This document shows, in pieces, positions 1-10,207 of a DNA stretch of 64,000 nucleotides (the first letter of the stretch is position 1; each line of letters opens with the position of its first letter). Source of the DNA: Anoxybacillus ayderensis (GTDB lineage: Bacteria > Bacillota > Bacilli > Bacillales > Anoxybacillaceae); assembly GCF_000833605.1 (NCBI RefSeq), contig NZ_JXTG01000009.1, positions 29,779 through 93,778 of the forward strand, given 5' to 3'. A program made the translations under genes and the position numbers. The notes under the pieces are model-generated. The model saw nothing but the letters and a program-made list of their open reading frames with translations. It was not told the DNA's origin and made no database searches.

Positions 1-9
1 AAAACTATC

Positions 10-243
10 GTGGTTTGTATCGCTATTTCTATGTTGTTAGGCGGTATAGCGATTAGCATGAATTTATTGCTAGGAATGAGCATTCATCAAGCTTGGTTTG
101 ACATTTTCAATCCTTTTCAAGTAATGGAACCAATTGAAGTAGCCGTTTTGTTCTCACTTATCAGTTTATGGATATTTAACACATGCCTTCACCTGTTTCG
201 AAAAACGAAGCAACATAAAAAACCCGAACAGCGTCCGCATTAA
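10..243 (+). CDS. Small two-helix membrane protein, probably cut by the window start
   Basis: I do not recognise this protein. The visible part has two hydrophobic stretches, one at the N-terminus and one at about residues 40-60, followed by a basic, His/Lys-rich tail, so it is probably a small membrane protein with a cytoplasmic tail. The frame stays open to base 1 and the GTG at 10 has no ribosome-binding site, so the real start is probably upstream of the window. The TAA stop lies inside the loop of a shared terminator and overlaps the stop of the convergent radical SAM gene by 4 bases. Confidence 0.5.
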   Translation: MVCIAISMLLGGIAISMNLLLGMSIHQAWFDIFNPFQVMEPIEVAVLFSLISLWIFNTCLHLFRKTKQHKKPEQRPH

Positions 244-270
244 GCGAACACCGTTCGGGTTTTTTCTTTT
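216..270. terminator. Bidirectional terminator between convergent genes
   Basis: Arms AACCCGAAC (221-229) and GTTCGGGTT (253-261) enclose both stop codons. T runs follow on the plus side, and an A run before the stem gives T's on the minus strand. Confidence 0.75.
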
Positions 271-1382
271 CTCATCCCTAAAGGAACGTATATACAAAAC
301 GGTTCACTTTCCATATAATCACCTGTGACTGCATAGGCGCGAGCGCGGGATCCGCCACAAACGTAGCGAAACTCACAAATGCCGCATTTTCCTTTATATA
401 AGTCTGGTTGGCGCAACTGTTTCATCACTTCCGATTCACGATAAATATACGATAACGGTTGCTCGCGTACGTTGCCGCATACGATTGGAAGCAAGCCGCT
501 TGGCATGACATCTCCTGTATGTGAAACGAAAACGAAACCGTTGCCGTCATTGACGCCTTTTGGCGCCCGTTTTAAGCCGTCAATCATTGAAGCATGATCG
601 GTCGTAATCGCATGCTCATAACGAATATCCCCTGCTTCAATTCGTTTTTCGCGCATTTTTTGTTGAATGACAACACGACGATAATGTTGTGCTGCTGTCG
701 TTTTTATATCATACGGTGCCGTTTTACTTAACTCATACAACCAACGGAACACTTGTTCATGTTCCTCCGGGCTAATGCAATCGCCCATTTGTCCACGGCC
801 GGTCGGAACGAGTAAAAAAATATACCACATTACTGCCTTTAACTCTGCAACTAATTTCGCCATTTGTTCTAAATGATCGTAGTTATAGCGCGAAATGACT
901 GTATTAATTTGTAATGGCATATGTAGCTCATTTAAATAACGAATGTTTTCGATCGTTAAATCAAACGAACCCGGTGTACCGCGAAATCGGTCGTGAATGT
1001 CAGCGGTCGGTCCGTCTAAACTAAATGCCCAGCGCGACAGTCCAATCTCTTTTGCCTTTTTCATTTTTTCTTTCGTCACATTTGGTGTCGCACTCGGTGT
1101 AATCGAAACGCGCATCCCTTTTTTCATCGCATACGATGCAAGATCAAACAAATCTTCGCGCATCATACAGTCGCCACCTGTAAACACAAGCATCGGATTG
1201 TTCATCTCATATATGTCGTCGATAAGATGAAGCCCTTCTTCGTGCGTTAACTCACACGGATCTGGGACAGGTTGGGCATCGGCACGACAATGTACACATT
1301 TTAACTGGCAAGCTCTTGTCACTTCCCAAATGACGATAAACGGATTTTCGTTATAATCTACCGCACGCGCATGTTCATGCAT
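240..1382 (-). CDS. Radical SAM/SPASM-domain protein
   Basis: This is a radical S-adenosylmethionine enzyme of 380 residues. The CQLKCVHC motif (C-x3-C-x2-C, about residues 25-32) binds the SAM-cleaving 4Fe-4S cluster. A cysteine-rich SPASM-type region near the C-terminus (CGIC..C, then a final Cys in EPFC) would hold auxiliary Fe-S clusters. The overall look is that of the SPASM subfamily usually annotated TIGR04053, related to heme d1/PqqE-like maturases; the substrate is unknown. No short peptide substrate gene is visible next to it. The gene is alone on its strand and ends in the shared terminator with the small membrane protein. Confidence 0.8.
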   Translation of the reverse strand: MHEHARAVDYNENPFIVIWEVTRACQLKCVHCRADAQPVPDPCELTHEEGLHLIDDIYEMNNPMLVFTGGDCMMREDLFDLASYAMKKGMRVSITPSATPNVTKEKMKKAKEIGLSRWAFSLDGPTADIHDRFRGTPGSFDLTIENIRYLNELHMPLQINTVISRYNYDHLEQMAKLVAELKAVMWYIFLLVPTGRGQMGDCISPEEHEQVFRWLYELSKTAPYDIKTTAAQHYRRVVIQQKMREKRIEAGDIRYEHAITTDHASMIDGLKRAPKGVNDGNGFVFVSHTGDVMPSGLLPIVCGNVREQPLSYIYRESEVMKQLRQPDLYKGKCGICEFRYVCGGSRARAYAVTGDYMESEPFCIYVPLGMRKEKTRTVFA

Positions 1383-1480
1383 ATGTCATCACCAGCTTTT
1401 CGTGTTATTTTTCACATTCATTATAGACTTATTTTTTCATCATGCGTTCGTGCGTTTTTGACGACTTTTTAAACAAAAAA

Positions 1481-1503
1481 ATCTCCACAAAAATCGTGGA
1501 GAT
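1481..1503 (-). terminator. Terminator of uppP
   Basis: Perfect arms ATCTCCAC/GTGGAGAT are followed on the minus strand by a T7 run. The uppP stop codon touches the outer arm. Confidence 0.8.
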
Positions 1504-2327
1504 TACGCAAAATAAACAATATAAATAACTGCCGCGAGCACGATGCGATAAATGGCAAATGGCACAAGGCGAACGCGGTTAATTAAACGCAAGAAAAAGC
1601 GAATGGCTAACAATGCAAAAACAAAAGCACTAATAAAACCGACAATGAAAAATGGTAAAGCATCCATCGTAATGTACTGCCAGTTTTTTAACAACGAAAT
1701 GGCGCTTGCTCCAGCCATAATTGGCACAGCCATAATAAATGTAAAATCAGCGGCAGCGCGATGACTCATTCCGACAAGTACGCCACCTGAAATGGTCGAC
1801 CCCGAACGAGAAAACCCTGGCCAAAGGGATAAGCATTGGACGAGACCGACAATGAAAGCTTGCTTATACGTTATATCATCTACTGTTTGCGCTACTTTCG
1901 TTCGTTTTCCGAAACGGTCTGCTGCGATCATCAACAACGCTCCAAGCATGAGCCCAATGAGCACCGTTTCCGTCGAAAACAAATGTTCATCAATATAGTC
2001 TTCAAATAAAACACCCAACACACCAGCAGGTAAAAGACCGATAAAAATGTGCATAAGTGTCAACCGCGGTCCTTTTCTCACTTCGCTTTTTCGTAAATAA
2101 AGCAATTCGAAAAATTTATCTTTAAACACTACAACAGCAGCTAAAACGGAACCGAGCTGAATGACGACTTTAAACGTATTTGCCCCATACTTTCCTAAAA
2201 AGTCGCTTGACTTTAGCCACATATCATCAACGATAATCATATGACCTGTCGATGAAACAGGCGCAAACTCTGTCACCCCTTCGACTAGCCCTAAAATAAG
2301 CGCTTTCATTAACTCGATTATATGCAT
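1503..2327 (-). CDS. uppP: Undecaprenyl-diphosphatase (UppP/BacA)
   Basis: This integral membrane enzyme removes a phosphate from undecaprenyl pyrophosphate to recycle the lipid carrier used in peptidoglycan and teichoic acid synthesis, and it gives bacitracin tolerance. At 274 residues it has the normal family length. Both signature blocks are present: EGVTEFAPVSSTGH near residues 16-29 (catalytic Glu and Ser) and PGFSRSGST at about 165-173 (catalytic Arg). Multiple hydrophobic helices span the rest. The start at 2327 is preceded by AAAGGATG. It is monocistronic with its own terminator. Confidence 0.95.
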   Translation of the reverse strand: MHIIELMKALILGLVEGVTEFAPVSSTGHMIIVDDMWLKSSDFLGKYGANTFKVVIQLGSVLAAVVVFKDKFFELLYLRKSEVRKGPRLTLMHIFIGLLPAGVLGVLFEDYIDEHLFSTETVLIGLMLGALLMIAADRFGKRTKVAQTVDDITYKQAFIVGLVQCLSLWPGFSRSGSTISGGVLVGMSHRAAADFTFIMAVPIMAGASAISLLKNWQYITMDALPFFIVGFISAFVFALLAIRFFLRLINRVRLVPFAIYRIVLAAVIYIVYFA

Positions 2328-2531
2328 GTATGTTCATCCTTTCTAAAACGGTAAAATATGTATAATCCCTTCCATTTGCCTACTCTATTGTACTACAAAC
2401 CTTCCGTTTCTACTACATGTACATAAAAATCATATCATTTTTTAAAATAATTATATAACAGTTGTTGATTTTTTATTTCTGTTATAATACAATATAACTA
2501 ACAAAAGCAACGTGTGAAAGGAGTTTTGTTT

Positions 2532-2663
2532 ATGGATATGTACACAAAAGCTTACCAAAGATACGTTGAAAAATGTAATGAATTCGGAATCGAGGCGATT
2601 GACTTAATCGAATTTATTCGCAACTTAACAACTGAACAAGTGAAACATATGTTGCAACATTAA
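2532..2663 (+). CDS. 43-residue hypothetical protein
   Basis: This ORF is too short for routine gene lists, but a strong GAAAGGAG ribosome-binding site lies 9-10 bases before the ATG and the predicted peptide is amphipathic with no signal peptide. It begins MDMYTKAYQRY and ends KHMLQH. A possible 9-codon ORF (2680-2709) follows, then a strong terminator, so this is probably a real small transcript. I do not recognise the family. Its codon use is normal for the neighbourhood. Confidence 0.5.
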   Translation: MDMYTKAYQRYVEKCNEFGIEAIDLIEFIRNLTTEQVKHMLQH

Positions 2664-2710
2664 AGATTGGAGTGAAACGATGAACGGAAATGCGGATGTG
2701 AACGTATAGA

Positions 2711-2755
2711 TCCCCCATTTTATTCTGTAAACAGAATAAAATGGGGGGTTTTTAT
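2711..2755 (+). terminator. Strong terminator after the small ORF
   Basis: A 16-bp stem starting CCCCCATTTTATTC, with a 4-base loop, is followed by a T run. It insulates katG from upstream transcription. Confidence 0.85.
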
Positions 2756-2783
2756 AATTTTTAAATAAAAATATCATTTTTAC

Positions 2784-5079
<2,296 letters not shown>

Positions 5080-5084
5080 AGGAG

Positions 5085-5122
5085 AAAAAGCAGGTGGACG
5101 ATCGTCTTCCCTGCTTTTTTAT
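5085..5122. terminator. Terminator after katG
   Basis: AAAAAGCAGG/CCTGCTTTTT arms have T's on both strands, so it can also serve the convergent nuclease gene, whose stop codon overlaps it. Confidence 0.8.
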
Positions 5123-6108
5123 TGTTTAGTACGAACAGCTGTTAATGCATCAAGCAATTTTTCAGCCCGTTTAAGAACATCGATCGTACTTGTCAAATCA
5201 AGTATCCCATCTTTGTTTGTTATTATATAGTTTTCTAAAACTGCCACCGTCATATATCTTCCGTTTCCGAATCGACTTGGCTTCTTCACATGTAGTTGAA
5301 AATCCCTCGATTTCTCGAGCACTTTCTGGCACCAATTCGTACGAAGATACGCCCTTTTTTCTTTGTCAGCTACTTCAATTTTAACACATAATTTTTCTTG
5401 TTCTAGCTGCAGATAGAGCTGACAATCACCTCCGTTTTTCCAATGCCACCAAAATCCATAAAAACCACCTTGCGGGTTAGAAACATAATCCCACTCCCCT
5501 AAAATACCCGCGTTTTGAAGTTCACTATAAAACCCTTGCCACGCAAGTCCTTTCCATTCATTTAAAGGAGCTGTTTTGTATTTGTTATAAGCTTCTTCAA
5601 TCGATAACAGATGTTGATAATAGTCATTGAATATGGAATCTGTGATATTTCGTTTATATCCCTCTTGTAAAATCGCTAACATATCTTTCCGTAAAAACGG
5701 CTTGTACCCTGCGGCTTCCACTGTATCGTAATTACTTTGATTTCCTATTTTGTAGTAGATAGGAAGTTGATAATGATACCCTCGCTTTTCTACCGCCGCA
5801 CGATATCGCGCCAGTTGATTCGTATGATCGCGTGTATATGTTTTATCTTCTATGAGAATGGCATATTTGTGATTTATAACAGCTAATATATCTAAACCAT
5901 CGACTTGTCTAGTAATGGAAATGTGCTCGATGTTTGGACAAAGCTGTCCGTGCTTTTGAAATATCGCTTCAATAAAACTTTTTCCTATGTCATGCAATGG
6001 TGGATTTATCTCAGAAAATTCATGGTTTGCCCAATCGATTAACCAGCATAAAAAAGCATCTTGTGATAGCTCACTTGTGGCGTACGAAAATAAGTTAGGT
6101 TTATTCAT
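5119..6108 (-). CDS. PD-(D/E)XK nuclease superfamily protein
   Basis: The 329-residue protein resembles the PDDEXK_4 type nuclease family. The core reads DGLDILAVINHKYAILIEDKTYT at about residues 80-100, in which D, E and K (…D-x-L…LIEDK) match the metal-binding and catalytic residues. The C-terminal half is more variable. Such proteins occur as solitary nucleases in defence islands and on mobile DNA; the target is unknown. The start at 6108 is set by AAGGAG ten bases upstream; a longer frame to 6150 lacks a good site. It directly follows the ImmA/IrrE gene and the stub of a PIN toxin, so it may be transcribed with them. Confidence 0.65.
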   Translation of the reverse strand: MNKPNLFSYATSELSQDAFLCWLIDWANHEFSEINPPLHDIGKSFIEAIFQKHGQLCPNIEHISITRQVDGLDILAVINHKYAILIEDKTYTRDHTNQLARYRAAVEKRGYHYQLPIYYKIGNQSNYDTVEAAGYKPFLRKDMLAILQEGYKRNITDSIFNDYYQHLLSIEEAYNKYKTAPLNEWKGLAWQGFYSELQNAGILGEWDYVSNPQGGFYGFWWHWKNGGDCQLYLQLEQEKLCVKIEVADKEKRAYLRTNWCQKVLEKSRDFQLHVKKPSRFGNGRYMTVAVLENYIITNKDGILDLTSTIDVLKRAEKLLDALTAVRTKQ

Positions 6109-6247
6109 CGTTTCTTTTCTCCTTTTGACATAACCGATATGTAAACTCATTTCTCATAAATAACGATCCCGTCACGCTCAATTTAGCGAACAGTGACAGG
6201 CACTGTTCGATATTCGTATCAATCACAAACTTACGATTAGAGCTCAT
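6101..6247 (-). pseudogene. 5' stub of a PIN-domain toxin gene (DUF4411-like)
   Basis: The ATG at 6247 overlaps the stop of the ImmA/IrrE gene as ATGA, the usual arrangement in HTH-ImmA/PIN pairs. The peptide starts MSSNRKFVIDTNI, which is the beginning of a PIN ribonuclease domain with the first active-site Asp in DTN. The homology then ends abruptly at a perfect inverted repeat, and the frame runs into unrelated sequence up to the nuclease start. An intact family member would be about 150 residues long, so nearly all of the toxin is gone. Confidence 0.6.
6187..6209. repeat. Perfect 9-bp inverted repeat at the PIN-gene break
   Basis: CGAACAGTG and CACTGTTCG flank the loop ACAGG. It has no T run, so it is not a standard terminator. 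It sits exactly where PIN homology stops and may mark a deletion or insertion junction. Confidence 0.6.
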
Positions 6248-7401
6248 ACAACTCTCCCGCCATCGACATATTCAGCAAACTTATCGAAAGTGGTTCCGGA
6301 TAGTCCTGTCAATCGATAGGCTTCACGGTAAAGGAGCGCTCCTTCCTTTGCAGCTCGTATCACCGCTTCGGCAAAACGGCGACCAATGCGCATATTTTGA
6401 ATAGCATAAAAGTTACCCCCACCGTCCGTTTTTGTTTCTTCCTCTTCTTGTCGAAGTCGCTTAACATACGCTTCATAAAACAAAAAGAACTCTTCTTTTG
6501 CAATGAGTTTTAAGTCTAGAGCTCTGCGGGCGGCCACAATTTCACTAATTTTAAAATGGCGGGCAATTTGTTTAAAACGATCTTCTGAAGTGCCGACACG
6601 CTTCCATAAATGAAACAATTCGTCTTCAGGGGCAAGAAACTCCGCTGCAGCTTCGTTACACATATTTTCAATTTTAATATCAGCAGGTTGAAGATTGGCT
6701 AAATCGAACGCAGCGCTCGCCCCATACCAAACATGGGCAAGTTCGTGTGCCAGCGTAAACATTTGCGCTGCCTTCCCATCTCTTCCGTTCACAAATATGA
6801 AAGGAGCATAATCATCAATAAGGACAAAGCCGCGAAACTCAGCAACGTCTAATTTTCGATGCGTATTATTGCCGACTATTCCGTTAATGACTACAACAAT
6901 TCCAATATCTTCAATTTTTTTAATAAGAGTTCGTAAAGCTTCCTGCCAATTCGGTTGCTTCGATGCCCAATCATTTTCTAAACCTAACGTTTTTCTCATA
7001 TTTCTGGCAACAAGTTTTGGATTCGTTGATAAGTTCGCACGACCTACATAATCCAGAGGTTGGTTGCCTAGTCGAATTAAATAATCGCGCATCCATTGTT
7101 GCCGTCTCTCCATCGTTTGAACCGTTTCCAAAAGATTCGGACTCGGTTGCCCGGCTCCTTCATCCTTCACCGTTCGATAATGGGGAATACTCAACTTCTC
7201 CTCAGGTGGATTTGAAAGAAAGAAATAACCAAGAGGAATAGAAGTCGCTTTGGCAAGCTTTTCGAGTTGCTTCAGCGTCGGTTGGCTCTCTTGGCTAATC
7301 CATTTATCGATATGAGGAAACTGATCTTTCAGCTTATCCAAACGATCCGCACGTTTCATCGCCCATTGCAAGACGCTCGGTTTTACCTCAACCTTCGTCA
7401 T
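6244..7401 (-). CDS. XRE-type regulator with ImmA/IrrE metallopeptidase domain
   Basis: The protein has 385 residues. The N-terminal ~80 residues form a helix-turn-helix region with the block LKQLEKLAKATSIPLGYFFL typical of this family. The C-terminal part carries the zinc peptidase motif HELAHVW (about residue 222) and a downstream EAAAEFLAP Glu ligand. In known pairs this protein is the antitoxin-like partner of a PIN (DUF4411) toxin. Here the partner, coupled by ATGA, survives only as a stub. The ATG at 7401 is preferred over a GTG nine bases upstream because of the AGGGGGTGGG site. Confidence 0.8.
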   Translation of the reverse strand: MTKVEVKPSVLQWAMKRADRLDKLKDQFPHIDKWISQESQPTLKQLEKLAKATSIPLGYFFLSNPPEEKLSIPHYRTVKDEGAGQPSPNLLETVQTMERRQQWMRDYLIRLGNQPLDYVGRANLSTNPKLVARNMRKTLGLENDWASKQPNWQEALRTLIKKIEDIGIVVVINGIVGNNTHRKLDVAEFRGFVLIDDYAPFIFVNGRDGKAAQMFTLAHELAHVWYGASAAFDLANLQPADIKIENMCNEAAAEFLAPEDELFHLWKRVGTSEDRFKQIARHFKISEIVAARRALDLKLIAKEEFFLFYEAYVKRLRQEEEETKTDGGGNFYAIQNMRIGRRFAEAVIRAAKEGALLYREAYRLTGLSGTTFDKFAEYVDGGRVV

Positions 7402-7545
7402 TATTCCCACCCCCTATTACATATAATATAACACAAATACTGGAAAAGAAAGATGAGTAATTAAAATTAAGCCAACTCACTTTTTTATCTTTTAACATAG
7501 CTCCGAGAAAAAATTCCCACTTCAAGAGTTAGCTAATTGCCGATT

Positions 7546-7575
7546 AGTTTATCAGTCACTAAATTTATTTGTCAA
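7546..7575 (-). promoter_or_regulatory. Candidate promoter of the ImmA/IrrE unit
   Basis: On the minus strand TTGACA is followed after 18 bases by TAAACT. It lies in a 0.2-kb AT-rich gap (7402-7593) that holds no other gene. Confidence 0.4.
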
Positions 7576-7593
7576 ATTTTTTTACAACACCAA

Positions 7594-7620
7594 AAAAGGA
7601 CGCCTAAGCGACGTCCTTTT
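7594..7620 (-). terminator. Terminator of the M20 peptidase gene
   Basis: AAAAGGACG/CGTCCTTTT arms are followed on the minus strand by a T6 run. Confidence 0.8.
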
Positions 7621-7636
7621 CGCAACGCAAAATCGA

Positions 7637-9085
7637 TCATTCCATCTGCTTCGATTTCACTTTTGACACTCTCTCCACTTTGACAACTTTTCGATCAACA
7701 CGACGTAAATCATTTCGACCAACATAACATAAATCGTTTCGATCAACACGACGCAAATCACGTAACATTCTTGATAAGTCTCTCGATTGAGTAAGCACCG
7801 CTTGAATGAGTTGCACCGTTCCATAACAAGCATCCGTATCTAATCTTTCGTTGTCTGTATGTTCCCACTCGTATCCTGCAGATAAGTTTACGCTTTGAAT
7901 GCCATGTTCTGCCCAAATTCTCGTATCGCTACTTCCACCAGCCGTACATGTCCAATGAGTCAATCCAATGTCACGAGCTACTTGTTCAAAAAACTGTCCG
8001 TAGCGAATATCGCAAAACGGTTGAATGGTGCCACATGATGTGACGATATCACCACTTCCCCGCCGATCAACAACAATCGCTGCATCAACGTCCCATAGAA
8101 AATATTCCTCTAGATTCCGCGCTCCAACAAGTCCGCACTCTTCTTCTACGGTAAAAACAAATTTTATCGTTCCGTTAAATGAAGATGTGTCAAGCCATTT
8201 CGCCATTTCAAGCAACACCGTCACTCCAGCGCGATCATCCGCCCCTAAAATCCCTTCACTACTCGACCAAATCGCTCCTTGTTTCACAATTGTTCTTCCT
8301 GGCGCAAATGCTTCTACCGTATCTAAATGAGCGTTCAACAAAATCGTCGGTCCATGTCCTGTTTTGCATTTCTTTTGTGCAAGCAAGTTTCCGTATTGAT
8401 CTGTTGTGATGCGATCGACATATGGCGCAAGTTTCTCATATACGGCCGAGCGAATATTATGTTCATTTCCGCTCTCCCCTGAAATGCTAAGCAACTCTTC
8501 CAATGTATGCAAAAACAACATTTTCTGGATATATTGTTCTTCTTGTTCTAACCAATCGATTTGTACTTTCCGCATGTTCTCCGCGAGATCAAGAAGTCGT
8601 TCTCTGTTCATCCGAAGCGTGACCCGATGAGGATAAGACTGTAATAAATGAGCATTAGCGTGTAGTGCACGGAACAACTGCATGACTTTCTCCATGTTTG
8701 TTTGGTTATCAAAATATATACGCGGTAATCCCTCCCCGTGACCATCACAGCAAGAAACGGTACGTAACCCCAAACGATTCAACTCACGAATGATACCGCT
8801 CATATACGTATCCAACTCAAACACTTTCGGCTCTTCTAGCCCTAGTGACTCGCTAACTCCGCGCCCCGGAACATCGACTGCTTTCAGCCATTGTTTTTCA
8901 CTAATCGGCGGACGAGCAATTGTTAATACACCGTCACAGAACGTATAATCGACATTCGCTACGTCCAAACTTGTCAATAAAAACTCGACGTTTTCTTTTC
9001 TCTCGTTTGTGCAAATAAACTCATTCGGACTTTTTTCCTCTAAAATAAAACCTTGACGAATAAATAATTGGTTCCATGTTTTCAT
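7637..9085 (-). CDS. M20-family metallopeptidase with extra N-terminal domain and repeat tail
   Basis: Residues about 190-450 are a di-zinc M20 peptidase of the PepT/DapE clan. The motifs are NAHLDTV (zinc His and Asp), GADDRAG (bridging Asp), EEECGLVG (catalytic Glu plus ligand Glu), VVDRRGSGD and a late His in EWEHTDNERLD. The first ~180 residues are an additional region with CCDGHGEG that is not part of the ordinary peptidase; I do not recognise it. The C-terminus ends in three 8-residue repeats (DLRRVDRN type). It is probably a cytoplasmic aminopeptidase or tripeptidase; the substrate is unknown. AAGGAG precedes the ATG. Confidence 0.75.
   Translation of the reverse strand: MKTWNQLFIRQGFILEEKSPNEFICTNERKENVEFLLTSLDVANVDYTFCDGVLTIARPPISEKQWLKAVDVPGRGVSESLGLEEPKVFELDTYMSGIIRELNRLGLRTVSCCDGHGEGLPRIYFDNQTNMEKVMQLFRALHANAHLLQSYPHRVTLRMNRERLLDLAENMRKVQIDWLEQEEQYIQKMLFLHTLEELLSISGESGNEHNIRSAVYEKLAPYVDRITTDQYGNLLAQKKCKTGHGPTILLNAHLDTVEAFAPGRTIVKQGAIWSSSEGILGADDRAGVTVLLEMAKWLDTSSFNGTIKFVFTVEEECGLVGARNLEEYFLWDVDAAIVVDRRGSGDIVTSCGTIQPFCDIRYGQFFEQVARDIGLTHWTCTAGGSSDTRIWAEHGIQSVNLSAGYEWEHTDNERLDTDACYGTVQLIQAVLTQSRDLSRMLRDLRRVDRNDLCYVGRNDLRRVDRKVVKVERVSKVKSKQME
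7691..7762. repeat. Three 24-bp tandem repeats inside the M20 gene
   Basis: Units at 7691, 7715 and 7739 begin TCGATCAACACGACG, TCGACCAACATAACA and TCGATCAACACGACG. They encode an 8-residue repeat near the C-terminus. Confidence 0.75.
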
Positions 9086-9120
9086 GGCGTCATCACTCCT
9101 TTTCGTTATTTACAAGTTCA

Positions 9121-9153
9121 ATATAAAAAAAGAGCGATGACACACATGTCATC
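9121..9153 (-). terminator. Terminator of the TPR/winged-helix gene
   Basis: GATGACA/TGTCATC arms are followed on the minus strand by CTCTTTTTTT. The gene's TGA lies inside the stem. Confidence 0.75.
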
Positions 9154-10207
9154 ACCATTCATCGTCAAACATAAACGTATAATCACTGCGATACATAATG
9201 ATATAATCGACAAGACCGTTATAATAGTAGGCCGTTTCTCCTCGACATGAGCATGAGTCGATGATCGTAGGCACTCCAATACGTCCTAGCTTTTCCCGAA
9301 GACGCTTTACTTTTTGAACGAACGTATTTGTAGGAATGTCCCCATTCCGTCTCGATTGGAAAAATACCTCCATATCATATTTCGTTGCCGGACGCTCTTT
9401 GTTTGTTTCCACTAAAAAATAACAAAGCATTTCCGCAGGATCGCGTGGCAAACATACTTCCCTACCGTGATAAGATACAACATTTTCGCGATCGGAAAAA
9501 TAAAGAACGACTGTATTTTTAGGAGGATTCATCATCACTTGTTCACATTGTTCTTTTGAACAATACTCCTTTCCGCTCGCCGTCCATTTCGTAAATGCTT
9601 GCATCGTTAAAATAGCTTCATTTCGCTGCAACCATTCATGCAAAAATGAAAGTTCCGCAGGTTTCTCTTGATCGCTTATATAATCAGGAAATTGCGCTAC
9701 TGATTGATACGTTTTTTCCGCGATAAACAAGGCGCTATTCGCCAAATAAAGATGCGCATAATATAGCTGTCGTTCATTTAAACAAAACTCGCGATTCGAA
9801 TACGTCTTTTGATATTCAAGCGCTTGTTCAAAATAACGAAGCGCCTCTTTATAATGCTGTTCGTTATACGCTAAAAATCCGAGACGATAATGGGCAATCG
9901 GATTTTTTGCATCGTATGTCAACGCTCTTTGAAACGCTGTTTTCGCCATACGCTCGTCTTTTCTAAGCTGTGTTTTCAAATATGTTCCATAATGAATCAA
10001 ATAACTCACGAGCTGTTTTTTCACATACTCAAACCCATGTTCCTCTTTTTCCTCTGCTGAACAACGGGATAAGTAATGGTACATGTTTTTATACACATCG
10101 ACAATTTCATAATAAATCCAATCTTTTGCCTCACCGCTATTTAACTCTTCAAGAAGTTGTTCTTCGCGGTCGTATAATGTATCTAAGGTTATTTCGGATC
10201 GTCTCAT
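9152..10207 (-). CDS. TPR protein with C-terminal winged-helix-like domain
   Basis: The 351-residue protein has tetratricopeptide-like helices around residues 85-135 (AKTAFQRALTYDAKNPIAHYRLG, then HYKEALRYFEQAL). The last ~100 residues (YHGREVCLPRDPAEMLCYFL ... VQKVKRLREKLG) look like an OmpR/SARP-type winged helix. No receiver domain is visible. The start codon lies inside the 3' end of the helicase gene (59-bp overlap) and is preceded by AAAGGAG, so the two are translationally linked. It may regulate or partner the helicase; this is inference. Confidence 0.55.
   Translation of the reverse strand: MRRSEITLDTLYDREEQLLEELNSGEAKDWIYYEIVDVYKNMYHYLSRCSAEEKEEHGFEYVKKQLVSYLIHYGTYLKTQLRKDERMAKTAFQRALTYDAKNPIAHYRLGFLAYNEQHYKEALRYFEQALEYQKTYSNREFCLNERQLYYAHLYLANSALFIAEKTYQSVAQFPDYISDQEKPAELSFLHEWLQRNEAILTMQAFTKWTASGKEYCSKEQCEQVMMNPPKNTVVLYFSDRENVVSYHGREVCLPRDPAEMLCYFLVETNKERPATKYDMEVFFQSRRNGDIPTNTFVQKVKRLREKLGRIGVPTIIDSCSCRGETAYYYNGLVDYIIMYRSDYTFMFDDEW

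Noticed and set aside
7691..7762. Repeats as a possible CRISPR array
   Set aside because: The units are directly tandem without spacers and lie in a coding frame.
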